Shown here in pieces: positions 54,305 to 63,509 of a DNA stretch of 64,000 nucleotides. The notes under the pieces were generated by a model that was not told where the DNA came from, made no database searches, and saw only the letters and a program-made list of their open reading frames with translations. Both the position numbers and the translations under genes were made by a program. How positions within the stretch are numbered: the stretch's first letter is position 1; every line of letters begins with the position of its first letter. The stretch lies in assembly GCA_002839445.1 (NCBI GenBank), contig PGYB01000010.1:1-64000 (forward strand), in the 5' to 3' direction. Origin of the DNA: Candidatus Riflebacteria bacterium HGW-Riflebacteria-1. Lineage in GTDB: Bacteria > Muiribacteriota > Ozemobacteria > Ozemobacterales > Ozemobacteraceae.

Positions 54305-57300
54305 TTATCTGAGAAAATCCAACAGTGACATCTGCATAATGCGGGAACCTGTCTGTAGTGCTGCTTGATAAGCAGTCTCCATTTCCGTCATTCTGATAAT
54401 GGCCTCTGCCATGTCTATATCTTCGACAGACGAGAGCATATTCTTTAGATTTAAAGTAATATTTTCCTGTTTTTCTTTTGCGGCGTTGGCGCGATTGGTT
54501 TTGCTGCCAACTTCGGCATGCAGGTTGAGCACCCGCCTGAGGTCTTCATCAATATTTTTGATACTTTCTTCGGAAATCGCCTTCGCGTCATTGCGCAGCA
54601 GATTGTCGCGCAGGTCCATCATGGTTGTGAAGAGAGAAGGTGTATTGCCGAGCCCGAGCGTAGAAGCGGTATTCGGGTTCTTGCCGCCGGCATCGCGAAC
54701 CTTGATATAAGGTTCGCCCATGGTGTTGGTCAGGTTGATACGCTTGCCATCTGCTGAGATCCAGGCCTGCAGGTTGAAGTTATTGTCGCTGTTCGACAAT
54801 TTGTCGAGCATTTCACCAACAGTCTTAACCCCAGTCAGATCGATTTCACCCGAGTAACTGCCGCTCTGCACGTATACCTTGCCAAGTGGAACACCCTTGC
54901 CGCCATTCAAGGCGCTTATCGGCGTGGTCAATGACATCGCCGGGTCAACATCTTTGCCGATGAGTTTGTTGTCGACAGTTCGACCTGAAATACCCAGATC
55001 AGAGGCTGTAGTGCTGTCGATATCAATAATCTCCAGCTTGCCCGGCGCGCCGTTGTTCTTGTCAATGATTTCAAGGCCTTTGCCATCAGCGCTGATTCGG
55101 GCTTCAACATAGATTCCGTTAGCAGGATTATTTATTTTGGTGAGAATATCATCAATAGTCTGGCTGCCGCGCAGATCTATCGCCGCAAAGCGCCCAGCCT
55201 TGTCGGTAATTCTGATATAACCCAGATTAACTCCGGGATTTGACATGCGTGTCGAATTGAGCGACTGCAAATCAGTTTGCGGAGTCAGTGCCGGATCAAG
55301 GTCTACCGAGCCAACCATTGTCGGCAGAGATTTAACATTGATCGGAGATCCAGTAATGGTGCCATAAACATGGTTACTGGCACCGGTTATAAAGCCAAGG
55401 TCGCGGCCGGTGTTGACCAGTTCTTCGATAACAATGCCGTAATTGCCACCGGTCGCTGTTGGATCGGTAACCACAAAGCGTTTTTCGTTGGCATCCCAGG
55501 AAGCGGCGAACTTGCCACTGCCATTGATGCCATCGAGAACATCCTGAATGGTGTTGGCACCAGTAAGATCGATCTTAACCGGCTCTTTATCGGCACCACG
55601 AATGACCATGAAACCACGCTCGGGTGGCGGCAACAAATCTGAAAGCAGAGTGGTCTCATCGAGCGGCAACGCAGAGCTGGTGAGAGTGTTGCCAACTATG
55701 GTGTTGCCCTGCGAAGATTTGAGAAGACCAAGGTTTTTGGTCAAAGTCGTCACTTCGCGCACAGCAATCGGATTGGTGCCATATACTTCTTCGATTTTGA
55801 AGTCAAAACCGTTGTCGACGGTGTTGTCGGTGATCACCATGCGGTTAGATACAGCGTCGAAGCTGGCAACCAGATTAACGCCGTCAGCAAGCGCCTGGGC
55901 ATTGATTGCCGCCATTATATCCTGTGGTGATTGCACGCTGGTCAGATCTACATTTACTGTGCTGCCGTCATGGGTAGAGATATTGATAAAACCCGCTTCG
56001 ACACCTTTCCCGCCATTAAGAAGCGAAAGAGGCGTAGTTTCAGACTGCATGACCGGATCATAGGTAGACACAATCTGCGTTCCGGGCCCGACATTTCGGA
56101 CAAGACCAAGATCACTGGCAACATGCGGGTCGAGATCTTTAATATAAAGCTGGGTGCGGGTAGAAGTTATCGCGAACTCGCCGGCACCACCGGTAACATC
56201 CTGAATTTCAATGCGCTTATGAATCATGTCGAACTTTGCTTCGAGCGCAGCGCCGCCATTCACGGCATTCAGCTTGGCCACAATGTCGGCAACCGTAGTC
56301 GCGCCGGTAGTGTCGACGCGGTAGTTCTTGCCATCTCTTGTGTTGATATTCAGATAGCCGTCGGGAACCCCGAGACCATTGTTCAGATCGGTAAGATTAG
56401 TGAATTCAGAAAGCATCTTCGGGTCAGAAAGTCCGACCAGAAGGTTTGAAAAACCAGCGTTGCGATTAATACCCAGTGATACAGCTGTATCTGAGGGCAC
56501 TTCTTCGATGCCAGCACTGAAAGACTTCGTGGCATTGATCATGCCAATTACATCATCGAGACGATGGGCATCAGCCAGTTCGATCTTGTGCTCTACACCG
56601 TTCTGATCGGTGATGATTATCGAGCCCTCCTGAACACCGTTGCCTGAGTTCATCATCTTCAGCGGCAGGCTCTCTTCAAGTGGTGGCAGGGTATAGGTAA
56701 AGCCCGGGGTCGGTGCGACCGGCTGGCTGCCGAAAAACAGTTCGAGACCGTTGATGCTCTTTTCAAGAACAGTGCCGCGCTCAATTTCTGAAGTCAAACG
56801 CTTGTCGTTGCCTGCATAAAGAACATTAAGAATGTTGTTTAAATTAGCGTTATTCCGAACATCGCCCAGTGAATAGGTAACCATGTCGGTATTGAAGCCG
56901 CCATCCTGACCTGTCTGTGTCGAAAATGGCGGACTGTCAGACTTGTGCCCGGCAAAAATGTATTCGCCACCGATGTTGGTATTGGCGACATCAATCAAAT
57001 GCAGCATCAGCTCGTTGATTTCTTTGGCGATGGCATCGCGATCTTCCTGCACCAGAGTGTCGTTGGCACCCTGAACGGCAAGTTCGCGCACACGCTGTAT
57101 AGCGCTCTCAATGGTCGACATCGCACCATCGGTGTTGTTATACCAGTCAGTAACATGGTCGATGTTGCGTATAAACTGGGTGTTTTCGTTTATCTCAACC
57201 TTGTTCTGCATGATCAAAGCGTTGTCTACCGGACTTTCAGATGCCCGAATATACTTGCTGCCAGAGCTCACCTTGATCTGCATTTCACTCATCGACGAGT

Positions 57301-57358
57301 TAGTACGGTTAACCTGACCGATAAACGAATTGACAATCCACTGATTGGTTATCCGCAT
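54305..57358 (-). CDS. flgL: Hook-associated protein FlgL (HAP3), very long
   Basis: FlgL joins hook to filament together with FlgK. The N-terminus (MRITNQWIVNSFIGQVN..., ASESPVDNALIMQNKVEI) and the C-terminus (VEDIDMAEAIIRMTEMETAYQAALQ) are typical. At 1017 residues it is about three times the common size. Between about 200 and 890 there are six tandem segments of roughly 100-125 residues, each with NGGKGVxxGxINI, then IDLTGxxTxxDIL..IN and later a DLGL-type end, the pattern of flagellin hook-IN repeats. They presumably form a large exposed domain. Confidence 0.92.
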   Translation of the reverse strand: MRITNQWIVNSFIGQVNRTNSSMSEMQIKVSSGSKYIRASESPVDNALIMQNKVEINENTQFIRNIDHVTDWYNNTDGAMSTIESAIQRVRELAVQGANDTLVQEDRDAIAKEINELMLHLIDVANTNIGGEYIFAGHKSDSPPFSTQTGQDGGFNTDMVTYSLGDVRNNANLNNILNVLYAGNDKRLTSEIERGTVLEKSINGLELFFGSQPVAPTPGFTYTLPPLEESLPLKMMNSGNGVQEGSIIITDQNGVEHKIELADAHRLDDVIGMINATKSFSAGIEEVPSDTAVSLGINRNAGFSNLLVGLSDPKMLSEFTNLTDLNNGLGVPDGYLNINTRDGKNYRVDTTGATTVADIVAKLNAVNGGAALEAKFDMIHKRIEIQDVTGGAGEFAITSTRTQLYIKDLDPHVASDLGLVRNVGPGTQIVSTYDPVMQSETTPLSLLNGGKGVEAGFINISTHDGSTVNVDLTSVQSPQDIMAAINAQALADGVNLVASFDAVSNRMVITDNTVDNGFDFKIEEVYGTNPIAVREVTTLTKNLGLLKSSQGNTIVGNTLTSSALPLDETTLLSDLLPPPERGFMVIRGADKEPVKIDLTGANTIQDVLDGINGSGKFAASWDANEKRFVVTDPTATGGNYGIVIEELVNTGRDLGFITGASNHVYGTITGSPINVKSLPTMVGSVDLDPALTPQTDLQSLNSTRMSNPGVNLGYIRITDKAGRFAAIDLRGSQTIDDILTKINNPANGIYVEARISADGKGLEIIDKNNGAPGKLEIIDIDSTTASDLGISGRTVDNKLIGKDVDPAMSLTTPISALNGGKGVPLGKVYVQSGSYSGEIDLTGVKTVGEMLDKLSNSDNNFNLQAWISADGKRINLTNTMGEPYIKVRDAGGKNPNTASTLGLGNTPSLFTTMMDLRDNLLRNDAKAISEESIKNIDEDLRRVLNLHAEVGSKTNRANAAKEKQENITLNLKNMLSSVEDIDMAEAIIRMTEMETAYQAALQTGSRIMQMSLLDFLR

Positions 57359-57436
57359 AGCGCCTGTCTCCTTATTTGCCTTTTTCTATCTGCCTGGATT
57401 TGTATTATCTGTTCACGTCAGCCTTTAGCTGGCGGG

Positions 57437-59437
57437 TTAAATCATGCCGTTAATTATCTTGTCGAGCATCTCATCAACAATGGTGATTACCTTGGCTGAC
57501 GCGTTATAAGCGTGCTGAAAGCGAATCAGATTGGCGAGTTCTTCATCAAGCGATACGCCTGAGAGTTCGGCGCGTTTGCCGTCAAGCTGGGTCAACAGAC
57601 TCTGGCTGTAGGTTTTTTCGGTTTCGTAACGCTTGCTCTTTGAGGCGATTTCGGTTACCAGCTCGTTATAAAAGTCATTGAACGAAGATTTGCCTTCGTT
57701 AAAAAAGTTCTTATGCTTGAGCTGGGCAATCAATATCGCATTCGAGCCATCACCATCGCCGTTGTATGTGCGCAGACGGTCAGTCGGATTCTCGATTTTG
57801 CCGCTGGCAGCCGCGATCGTGTTCAGGTTGCTTTTGATGTAATCTTCCATCGCCAGGTTCTGAATGGCGTTCTTGTAAGGGTTGTTGACATCGAGGTATT
57901 CAAGCGGCTTGAAGAAATTTCGCCCGGTCTCACCGTCAGTGCCATAACCGGTGCGATGCACCTGGTTGGTTTCGACAGCAACGGTGTAAGCCAGTTTATT
58001 CAGGTCGTCTATTGTCTGTTGCAAAATGCCATCTCGCACTTCGAGAAGGCCTTTGAGCTTGCCGCTGGTGACAACTGGCCGCAGATCAATATTGGCAACG
58101 CCATGGCCGCGAAGAAAGATGGTTGCACCATCAAGAGCATCACTGACCGTATTTTTAGAAGAGGCATAAGCTGTGCCATTAATACTGAAATAAGCATCCT
58201 GAGCCTTGGTCTGATTCTGCAGATTCAGGATAGTAATAAGATTGCTGCTGCCATTGGCAGTTTGAATCTCGTAATCCTTACCGGTCTGGCTTGAATTGAT
58301 AATCAGCTGGCCAGCTTCGTTGATATATGAATCAACATTGATGTTAGCTTCGTCAAGCATCATGGCCAGTCCACGCATGTCGGTGTTTTCGGCGTCAAGA
58401 AAGAACTCCCGGCCGTTAACCGAAAAGCTGCCGCTGGTCACGCCAAAATCAGACAGAGGGCCAGTAAGCGGGTGAAAAGTGAGGAATGAATACTGTGAGT
58501 GTGCCTGAGCAAGCTGACCGACAGTAATAGTGATGTTTCGCTGTTCTGAGGTATGTGTAAGTGCTGCCGAGGCAACTTCTATATTGTCAGAATATTCTGG
58601 ATAGTTCTCTGTTCCGCTGACTGTGCTGAATGACTCGCCATTCTTGACAGAAATATTGAGATCTTTGGCAAAAATGTTCTGCACAAGAGGGTGTGTGCCG
58701 CAGTTTACGTTCAAAAAGCCCTTTTCGTCATAATGAAAATCAACGTTAACCAGTTTTGCCAGATCTTCAAGAGCCTTCTGGCGCTGGTCACGCAGATCGT
58801 TGGCAACGTTGGCATTTGATTCTGAGCGACCAATCTGCTCATTGAGACTGGCTATTGTCTTGGCAAGCGCATTGACCTCACCAACCGTGTCACGAATCTG
58901 GCTTTCTATGCTTGACTGTGAACACCAGGTCGGCGATCCCTGCAAACGTCGCAGTTGATCGTCTACTTCCTTGAAAACCGCGACAAGTGTCTCGGTTTCT
59001 TCGACAAGATTGCGCCGCAGCGAACTGTCTGAGGCATTGTTGGCAAGGTCTTGCCAGGCCGCCCAGTATTTATCGAGCTGGTCGCGAATCGTCGCCGTAC
59101 CCGGCTCGTTGATAATAGATTCTATCTGTTTAAGCAGGCTGTCGGCAGTTGTTTTCCACTCAAGAGTAGTAGTTTCTTTGGTGATCTTGGCATCGATGAA
59201 TTGATCGCGAAACTGTTGAATCTGGGCAACTGTTGAACCTGTACCAACCTGACCAGGCACAACCGGCGTGTACATGCTGGTAATCATGTATGGCCGACTG
59301 GCTTCTATCACCGCTTTTTGTCTGGAATAGCCTTCGGTGTTGGCGTTGGCAATGTTGTGCGAAGTGACGTCCATCGCTTTTCTTGCGGTATAGATGCCAC
59401 TTCTACCGATCTGCAGACCAAAAAAAGTTCCAGCCAT
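57437..59437 (-). CDS. flgK: Hook-associated protein FlgK (HAP1)
   Basis: This first junction protein between hook and filament has 666 residues with the conserved start (FFGLQIGRSGIYTARKAMDV, SHNIANANTEGYSRQKAVIE) and end (LDEELANLIRFQHAYNASAKVITIVDEMLD). A typical middle region carries GSFSVNGREFFLDA. AAGGAGG precedes the ATG. It starts the unit flgK-flgL-fliW-csrA and is led by a sigma-28-type promoter that follows a terminator. Confidence 0.95.
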   Translation of the reverse strand: MAGTFFGLQIGRSGIYTARKAMDVTSHNIANANTEGYSRQKAVIEASRPYMITSMYTPVVPGQVGTGSTVAQIQQFRDQFIDAKITKETTTLEWKTTADSLLKQIESIINEPGTATIRDQLDKYWAAWQDLANNASDSSLRRNLVEETETLVAVFKEVDDQLRRLQGSPTWCSQSSIESQIRDTVGEVNALAKTIASLNEQIGRSESNANVANDLRDQRQKALEDLAKLVNVDFHYDEKGFLNVNCGTHPLVQNIFAKDLNISVKNGESFSTVSGTENYPEYSDNIEVASAALTHTSEQRNITITVGQLAQAHSQYSFLTFHPLTGPLSDFGVTSGSFSVNGREFFLDAENTDMRGLAMMLDEANINVDSYINEAGQLIINSSQTGKDYEIQTANGSSNLITILNLQNQTKAQDAYFSINGTAYASSKNTVSDALDGATIFLRGHGVANIDLRPVVTSGKLKGLLEVRDGILQQTIDDLNKLAYTVAVETNQVHRTGYGTDGETGRNFFKPLEYLDVNNPYKNAIQNLAMEDYIKSNLNTIAAASGKIENPTDRLRTYNGDGDGSNAILIAQLKHKNFFNEGKSSFNDFYNELVTEIASKSKRYETEKTYSQSLLTQLDGKRAELSGVSLDEELANLIRFQHAYNASAKVITIVDEMLDKIINGMI

Positions 59438-59506
59438 CGCCGGCCTCCTTATATTGGTGGCGTATTTATATGTGCCACCCGGGAAATATATTTTCCCCTA
59501 TTATCT

Positions 59507-59534
59507 TTATCGGCGATTTGACGAAGTAATATTA
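59507..59534 (-). promoter_or_regulatory. Sigma-28-type promoter of flgK-flgL-fliW-csrA
   Basis: On the minus strand a perfect GCCGATAA -10 is preceded, after 16 nt, by TAAT. It lies between the flgN terminator and flgK, about 70 nt before the ATG. Confidence 0.65.
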
Positions 59535-59538
59535 GTAC

Positions 59539-59597
59539 AAAAAATCTTCGCAGCAACAAAGTCGCATTTAATGCACTTTGTCACTACGAAGATTTTT
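59539..59597. terminator. Long terminator hairpin between flgN and flgK
   Basis: The outer stem AAAAATCTTCG / CGAAGATTTTT and the inner ACAAAG / CTTTGT plus GCAT / ATGC pairs form one long hairpin with T-runs on both strands. Confidence 0.7.
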
Positions 59598-59657
59598 GTT
59601 TTACGCGCTTCGTGAAAGGTGATTCTAATATCGCGAAGCGATCAGAACCACCTGATT

Positions 59658-60143
59658 TCAGGCTTTTCGGTCGATCAGTACAGAACCTGGACGTTTTGGC
59701 GACTGCTTGCCGCCCGGACCATAGGTTACATCTTCCGGCACCCTGGTTATCAGCTTGATTGAATACTGTGTCAACTCAAGGGCCTGTTCGAGCAACTTCT
59801 GGTTCTCATCATTAATCAGCTTGATCTCAGTCATCAGATCACGCAACTGGCTCCCAAGCAGCCACAGATCTGACTTGCTATCGGCATCAGCAACTTTTTC
59901 TATCGCAGCATCAAGACTGGCATCGGTACTGCCGGCAATCTTGGCGACAAGATCACGCCTGAGCTGTTCAAGATCGATAAGACGCTGAACGAGAATCTCT
60001 TCCTGGGTTACGATCGTCTGCAGGTCAGTCGAAAACTTTTCAAGCAGAAGCTTTTTTTTATCGCGGGCAAAACTGCGAAGCTTCTGATAGATGGTCAACT
60101 CTTCGGAAAGGATTTCCTTGAGTTCTTCAACAGACTGCTGCAA
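59658..60143 (-). CDS. flgN: FlgN-type export chaperone
   Basis: FlgN is the cytosolic chaperone of FlgK and FlgL. The 161-residue protein is largely alpha-helical and shows the FlgN-family pattern: an early ELKEILSEELTIYQKLRSFARDKKKLL helix (here ELTIYQKLRSFARDKK), EEILVQRLIDLEQLR, and a late NDENQKLLEQALELTQYSI. It sits 5 nt after flgM, the usual order. The tail is proline-rich and basic. The assignment rests on helix pattern and position. Confidence 0.82.
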   Translation of the reverse strand: MQQSVEELKEILSEELTIYQKLRSFARDKKKLLLEKFSTDLQTIVTQEEILVQRLIDLEQLRRDLVAKIAGSTDASLDAAIEKVADADSKSDLWLLGSQLRDLMTEIKLINDENQKLLEQALELTQYSIKLITRVPEDVTYGPGGKQSPKRPGSVLIDRKA

Positions 60144-60148
60144 AGGGC

Positions 60149-60532
60149 TTAGCCTTCCCAGGAAGTGGTGACTGCGCCACTGGCAAAGAGCTTTTCGGCG
60201 ACGGCTGCGGGTGAAACGTTATACTGCCCGGCGTCAAACAGCTTTTTGATGCGATCAACTCTTTCTGTCCTTACTTCAGGCTCGCTGGCGACAACTTCTG
60301 CTGCGAACTTGATAGTATCGACCGGGTCTGCCTGTGCTACCGGAGTCCCCGACAGAATCGGGTTGTTCGGGTTAATGCCACTCGGCGGATGAAAGCCACG
60401 GGCCGGCCCTTCAGTCTTACTGGCCGAATCCTGCATCATTTTGCGGAACTCGCCATCAGGCTTATCTGCCTTGGCCTTCTTCACCTGGTCCTGATAGATT
60501 CTTGTTATGTTTACATCACTGGAAACCTTCAT
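60149..60532 (-). CDS. flgM: Anti-sigma-28 factor FlgM
   Basis: FlgM holds the flagellar sigma factor until the hook is complete and is then exported. The 127-residue protein is disordered-looking for its first 75 residues and ends in the FlgM core: EVRTERVDRIKKLFDAGQY, then VSPAAVAEKLFASG. The N-terminal part is longer than usual (FlgM is commonly 85-100). Its presence fits the sigma-28 promoters seen in the window. AGGAGG precedes the ATG. Confidence 0.88.
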   Translation of the reverse strand: MKVSSDVNITRIYQDQVKKAKADKPDGEFRKMMQDSASKTEGPARGFHPPSGINPNNPILSGTPVAQADPVDTIKFAAEVVASEPEVRTERVDRIKKLFDAGQYNVSPAAVAEKLFASGAVTTSWEG

Positions 60533-60605
60533 GGTTCCTCCTACTCCCTGAACGTCTTCCCCCTGGTTGTCTATGTTTACTAGCGGAGGACGCCTCCAAG
60601 GGTGA

Positions 60606-60633
60606 ATATCGGACGAACAGGCAGGTTCATTTA
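60606..60633 (-). promoter_or_regulatory. Sigma-28-like promoter of flgM-flgN
   Basis: On the minus strand TAAA-N16-TCCGATAT, about 75 nt upstream of flgM. The -10 is two mismatches from GCCGATAA. Confidence 0.5.
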
Positions 60634-60701
60634 GCTAAATTCTATAAATTATTCTAGCTTGGCCGGCGGGCAAAGTCAATCCTGTATGCGACTAAAAAGC
60701 G

Positions 60702-60734
60702 ACGAGACCGGCAACCAAAAGGAACCGGTCTCGT
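60702..60734 (-). terminator. Terminator of the lipid A operon
   Basis: A perfect 10-bp stem ACGAGACCGG / CCGGTCTCGT is followed on the minus strand by CGCTTTTT, 26 nt after the lpxA stop. Confidence 0.7.
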
Positions 60735-60759
60735 AAACTGCGATTGCGTGCGACTATTA

Positions 60760-61566
60760 CTATTCTTCGCTGGAGCTGCTGCTTTTTCTGGTACGTTTGT
60801 AAACGCCGCGTTTGGCGTTCTTAACAAAATTGTAAAACATTTTTACATTTTCGTCTTCGGCGTCAACCAGTTCTGACCATTTGGCCAGTGCCTGCGAGAC
60901 ATTCATTTCAGAGCGGAAAAAGACCTTGTAGAGCTCTTTTATGCTGGCGATAGATTCTTTCGAAACATTGTTGCGGCGCAGACCAACCGCATTAAGACCG
61001 ACAACGCGAGCCGGGTTCCCGTCAATCTTGATGAAAGGCGGAACATCTTTGACGATCTTGCTCATACCACCGATCATCACCATACTGCCGACTTTGCAGA
61101 ACTGATGGATACCGGTAAAACCGCCAAGAACCGCGCGGTTGCCGACTTCAACGTGGCCGGCAAGCGTAGTGCAGTTAGACATGATGTTATAATCGCCGAC
61201 CATGCAGTTATGGGCAATATGAACATAAGCCATAAACAGGTTGCCGTCGCCAATTACCGTAGAGTGGCCTTCGCCTTCGGCAAGATGTACAGTGGTGAAT
61301 TCACGAAAATGATTGGCCTTGCCAATTTTTACAAAAGTCTTTTCGCCCTTGTATTTGAGGTCCTGGGGGGGGGCGCCAATAATAACCGAAGGGTGAATAA
61401 CATTATCTTCGCCAATAGTAGTGTGGCCGTCAATAACCGAATTGGCGCCGACTGAAGTGTTGGCACCAATTTCGACATGTTCGCCAATTATGGCAAAAGG
61501 GCCAACCTTAACGGTGGCATGCAATCTGGCGCCGGGATGAACTATCGCTGTTGGATGAACAGACAT
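60760..61566 (-). CDS. lpxA: UDP-N-acetylglucosamine acyltransferase
   Basis: It transfers a hydroxyacyl chain to UDP-GlcNAc, the first step of lipid A synthesis. The N-terminal left-handed beta-helix (HPTAIVHPGARLH..., VGPFAIIGEHVEIG) carries the catalytic histidine in MAYVHIAHNC. The IGAPPQDLKYKGE loop and the C-terminal helical domain are typical. It has 268 residues with a Ser/Glu-rich tail. A run of nine C (plus-strand G, 61375-61383) encodes the Ala-Pro-Pro of that loop. It is last in the order lpxD - unknown - lpxC/fabZ - lpxA. Confidence 0.94.
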   Translation of the reverse strand: MSVHPTAIVHPGARLHATVKVGPFAIIGEHVEIGANTSVGANSVIDGHTTIGEDNVIHPSVIIGAPPQDLKYKGEKTFVKIGKANHFREFTTVHLAEGEGHSTVIGDGNLFMAYVHIAHNCMVGDYNIMSNCTTLAGHVEVGNRAVLGGFTGIHQFCKVGSMVMIGGMSKIVKDVPPFIKIDGNPARVVGLNAVGLRRNNVSKESIASIKELYKVFFRSEMNVSQALAKWSELVDAEDENVKMFYNFVKNAKRGVYKRTRKSSSSSEE

Positions 61567-61587
61567 GTGTCTACTCCTTACTCAAGG

Positions 61588-62880
61588 TCAAACAATCTGA
61601 AACATCAGCTCGCCGCCGGTTACCAGTTCACCGTCAACGCGTGCTTCTGCTTCAACCTTACCAGTGTTTCCGCGAACCTTGAGAACCTTAATATGAAATT
61701 CCAGGCGGTCTCCGGGAACAACAGGTCGGCGAAATCTTACCTTATCTATACCACAAAAGAAAGGTACTTTACCTTTGTGTTCTGGTTGTGAGAGAAAAAG
61801 AACTCCGGCTACCTGCGCCATGGCCTCGACCATAAGAACGCCGGGCATTACCGGTTTGCCAGGAAAATGCCCGTTAAAAAATTCTTCATTGGCGGTGACA
61901 TTTTTAATACCGACGATCGACTCGCCGGGAACCAGTGAAAGGATTCGATCTACCAGCAGAAATGGATAGCGGTGCGGCAGAATTGTCTTGATTTCTTCGA
62001 TGTACATCATCTCGTATTCCTTTCTCTGCTGAGACTCTGCATACTTTGCACTCAGCATCTTCGCAAATTTAACATTAAAACCGTGGCCGGTGCGATCGGC
62101 TATTATGTGGCCGCGAACCGGCATTCCGATCAGCGAAAAATCACCGACCAGATCGAGTATCTTGTGAAGAATAAGTTCGTCTTCGTCACGCAAACCCTCG
62201 GGGTTAACCACCTTGCCATCATTGTCGATGACCACTGCGTTTTCGAGACTGCCGCCGCGGGCAAGATTATGCTCTTTAAGCATGGCAAACTCGCGCTCAA
62301 AACCAAAGGTTCGTGCGCGACAGATGCGTTTTTTGAACATTTCATGACTGACTTCGATATGAAGGTGTCGTGGCGCGACCAGATTGTCTGAGTATGCCAG
62401 TTTGTAGGTCACCTCGAATTTGTCTGAAGGCAGATAAGTCATCGATTTATCTGCGTCTGACAGGGTCAGAATTTCTTTGACAAAACAGCAGGTCTGCTCT
62501 GCATCTTGCTCAAGGCGGCCAGCCTGTTCGATCATTTCCACAAAATTACTGGCACTGCCATCGAGTGCTGGCGGCTCTTCGTTTGAAATCATGATAAGCA
62601 GGTTATCGATACCACAGCCGCGCAAGGCCGACATCACGTGCTCAACCGTGTGAACAGATGCGCCATGTTCGCTGATAATAGTGCCACGGTTGGTCGCAAC
62701 AACATTGCTAAGAATCGGGCGTACTCGGGGATTGCCGGCAAGATCGGTTCTTACGAAAACCAGGCCGGTGTTAACCGGGGCTGGCACAAACTCCATGCTG
62801 ACCGGTTTACCGGTATGCAGACCAAGGCCTTCACATTTATAAGGCTTTGCCAGAGTATGTTGTCGGTGGGCTTCAGTCAT
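61588..62880 (-). CDS. lpxC/fabZ: LpxC-FabZ fusion: UDP-3-O-acyl-GlcNAc deacetylase / 3-hydroxyacyl-ACP dehydratase
   Basis: Residues 1-285 are LpxC: zinc ligands H81 (TVEHVMSAL), H239 and D243 (HKILD), and catalytic H266 (GHGFN). Residues 290-430 are FabZ: HRYPFLLVDRIL and the catalytic H338 in FNGHFPGKPVMPG with E352. The fusion joins the committed lipid A step with fatty-acid dehydration, two activities that compete for 3-hydroxyacyl-ACP. Such fusions are known in Bacteroidota and some other Gram-negative groups. It lies 21 nt upstream of lpxA. Confidence 0.95.
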   Translation of the reverse strand: MTEAHRQHTLAKPYKCEGLGLHTGKPVSMEFVPAPVNTGLVFVRTDLAGNPRVRPILSNVVATNRGTIISEHGASVHTVEHVMSALRGCGIDNLLIMISNEEPPALDGSASNFVEMIEQAGRLEQDAEQTCCFVKEILTLSDADKSMTYLPSDKFEVTYKLAYSDNLVAPRHLHIEVSHEMFKKRICRARTFGFEREFAMLKEHNLARGGSLENAVVIDNDGKVVNPEGLRDEDELILHKILDLVGDFSLIGMPVRGHIIADRTGHGFNVKFAKMLSAKYAESQQRKEYEMMYIEEIKTILPHRYPFLLVDRILSLVPGESIVGIKNVTANEEFFNGHFPGKPVMPGVLMVEAMAQVAGVLFLSQPEHKGKVPFFCGIDKVRFRRPVVPGDRLEFHIKVLKVRGNTGKVEAEARVDGELVTGGELMFQIV

Positions 62881-62882
62881 GA

Positions 62883-63509
62883 TTAAAAGGATCTGAAATA
62901 ATTGATGTTGTAGATTTCTTCTTTGGCATCACGCTGCCCGACTTCGAGGCTGACGCCAGGATATGGGCTGAGTTTGACACCGAATGTATTAACTTCATCG
63001 GATCGCTCAGCGCTGAGGGTTATCAGAGGCAACACCATCTTTTCGACACCATAAAAAGTTTTGCGATCGCTGGTTATCGGGTCTTTATAAATGCCGCCGT
63101 GTAGATGAGCTCCAAATGCTTCTATTGATTTGGAAGCGGCAAAATAGAATATCTTTGAACCAATTGCTTTAGTCAGATCAGAGGCGCCATAAACGATGCT
63201 GGGCAGCGCACCGCCTTCTTCAAGCAGTTTGATCTTGACGCTCATCGGGTTCTTGCCTTTAAAGTCGCCGCTCAAATGCCTTAACATCGAGAGTTCAACC
63301 AGATCGCCAAACATGGCCTGCGAGAGCATGAAGGCTGAATGACTGTTATCGTTGATGTAATTTGTTGCCGAGCGCGTATAACCGGTTGGCATCGAGAAAA
63401 CTGCCGTGCCCATGTAGCGCGTACGCTTTACGTTATCTTCAGCTGAAGCGGGGACGGCTATTGCAACGACCAGTGCCAATAACAGTCTGAGAATTCTGCC
63501 TAACGTCAT
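62883..63509 (-). CDS. Unknown exported, probably beta-rich protein
   Basis: The 208-residue protein has a signal peptide ([16 protein letters not shown], cut near residue 23) and then alternating beta-type segments such as [24 protein letters not shown] and [15 protein letters not shown], ending in a phenylalanine. That C-terminus and composition would suit an outer-membrane or periplasmic protein. I recognise no family. Its ATG overlaps the lpxD stop (ATGA) and its stop is 2 nt before lpxC-fabZ, so it is an integral member of the lipid A operon. Confidence 0.65.
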   Translation of the reverse strand: MTLGRILRLLLALVVAIAVPASAEDNVKRTRYMGTAVFSMPTGYTRSATNYINDNSHSAFMLSQAMFGDLVELSMLRHLSGDFKGKNPMSVKIKLLEEGGALPSIVYGASDLTKAIGSKIFYFAASKSIEAFGAHLHGGIYKDPITSDRKTFYGVEKMVLPLITLSAERSDEVNTFGVKLSPYPGVSLEVGQRDAKEEIYNINYFRSF

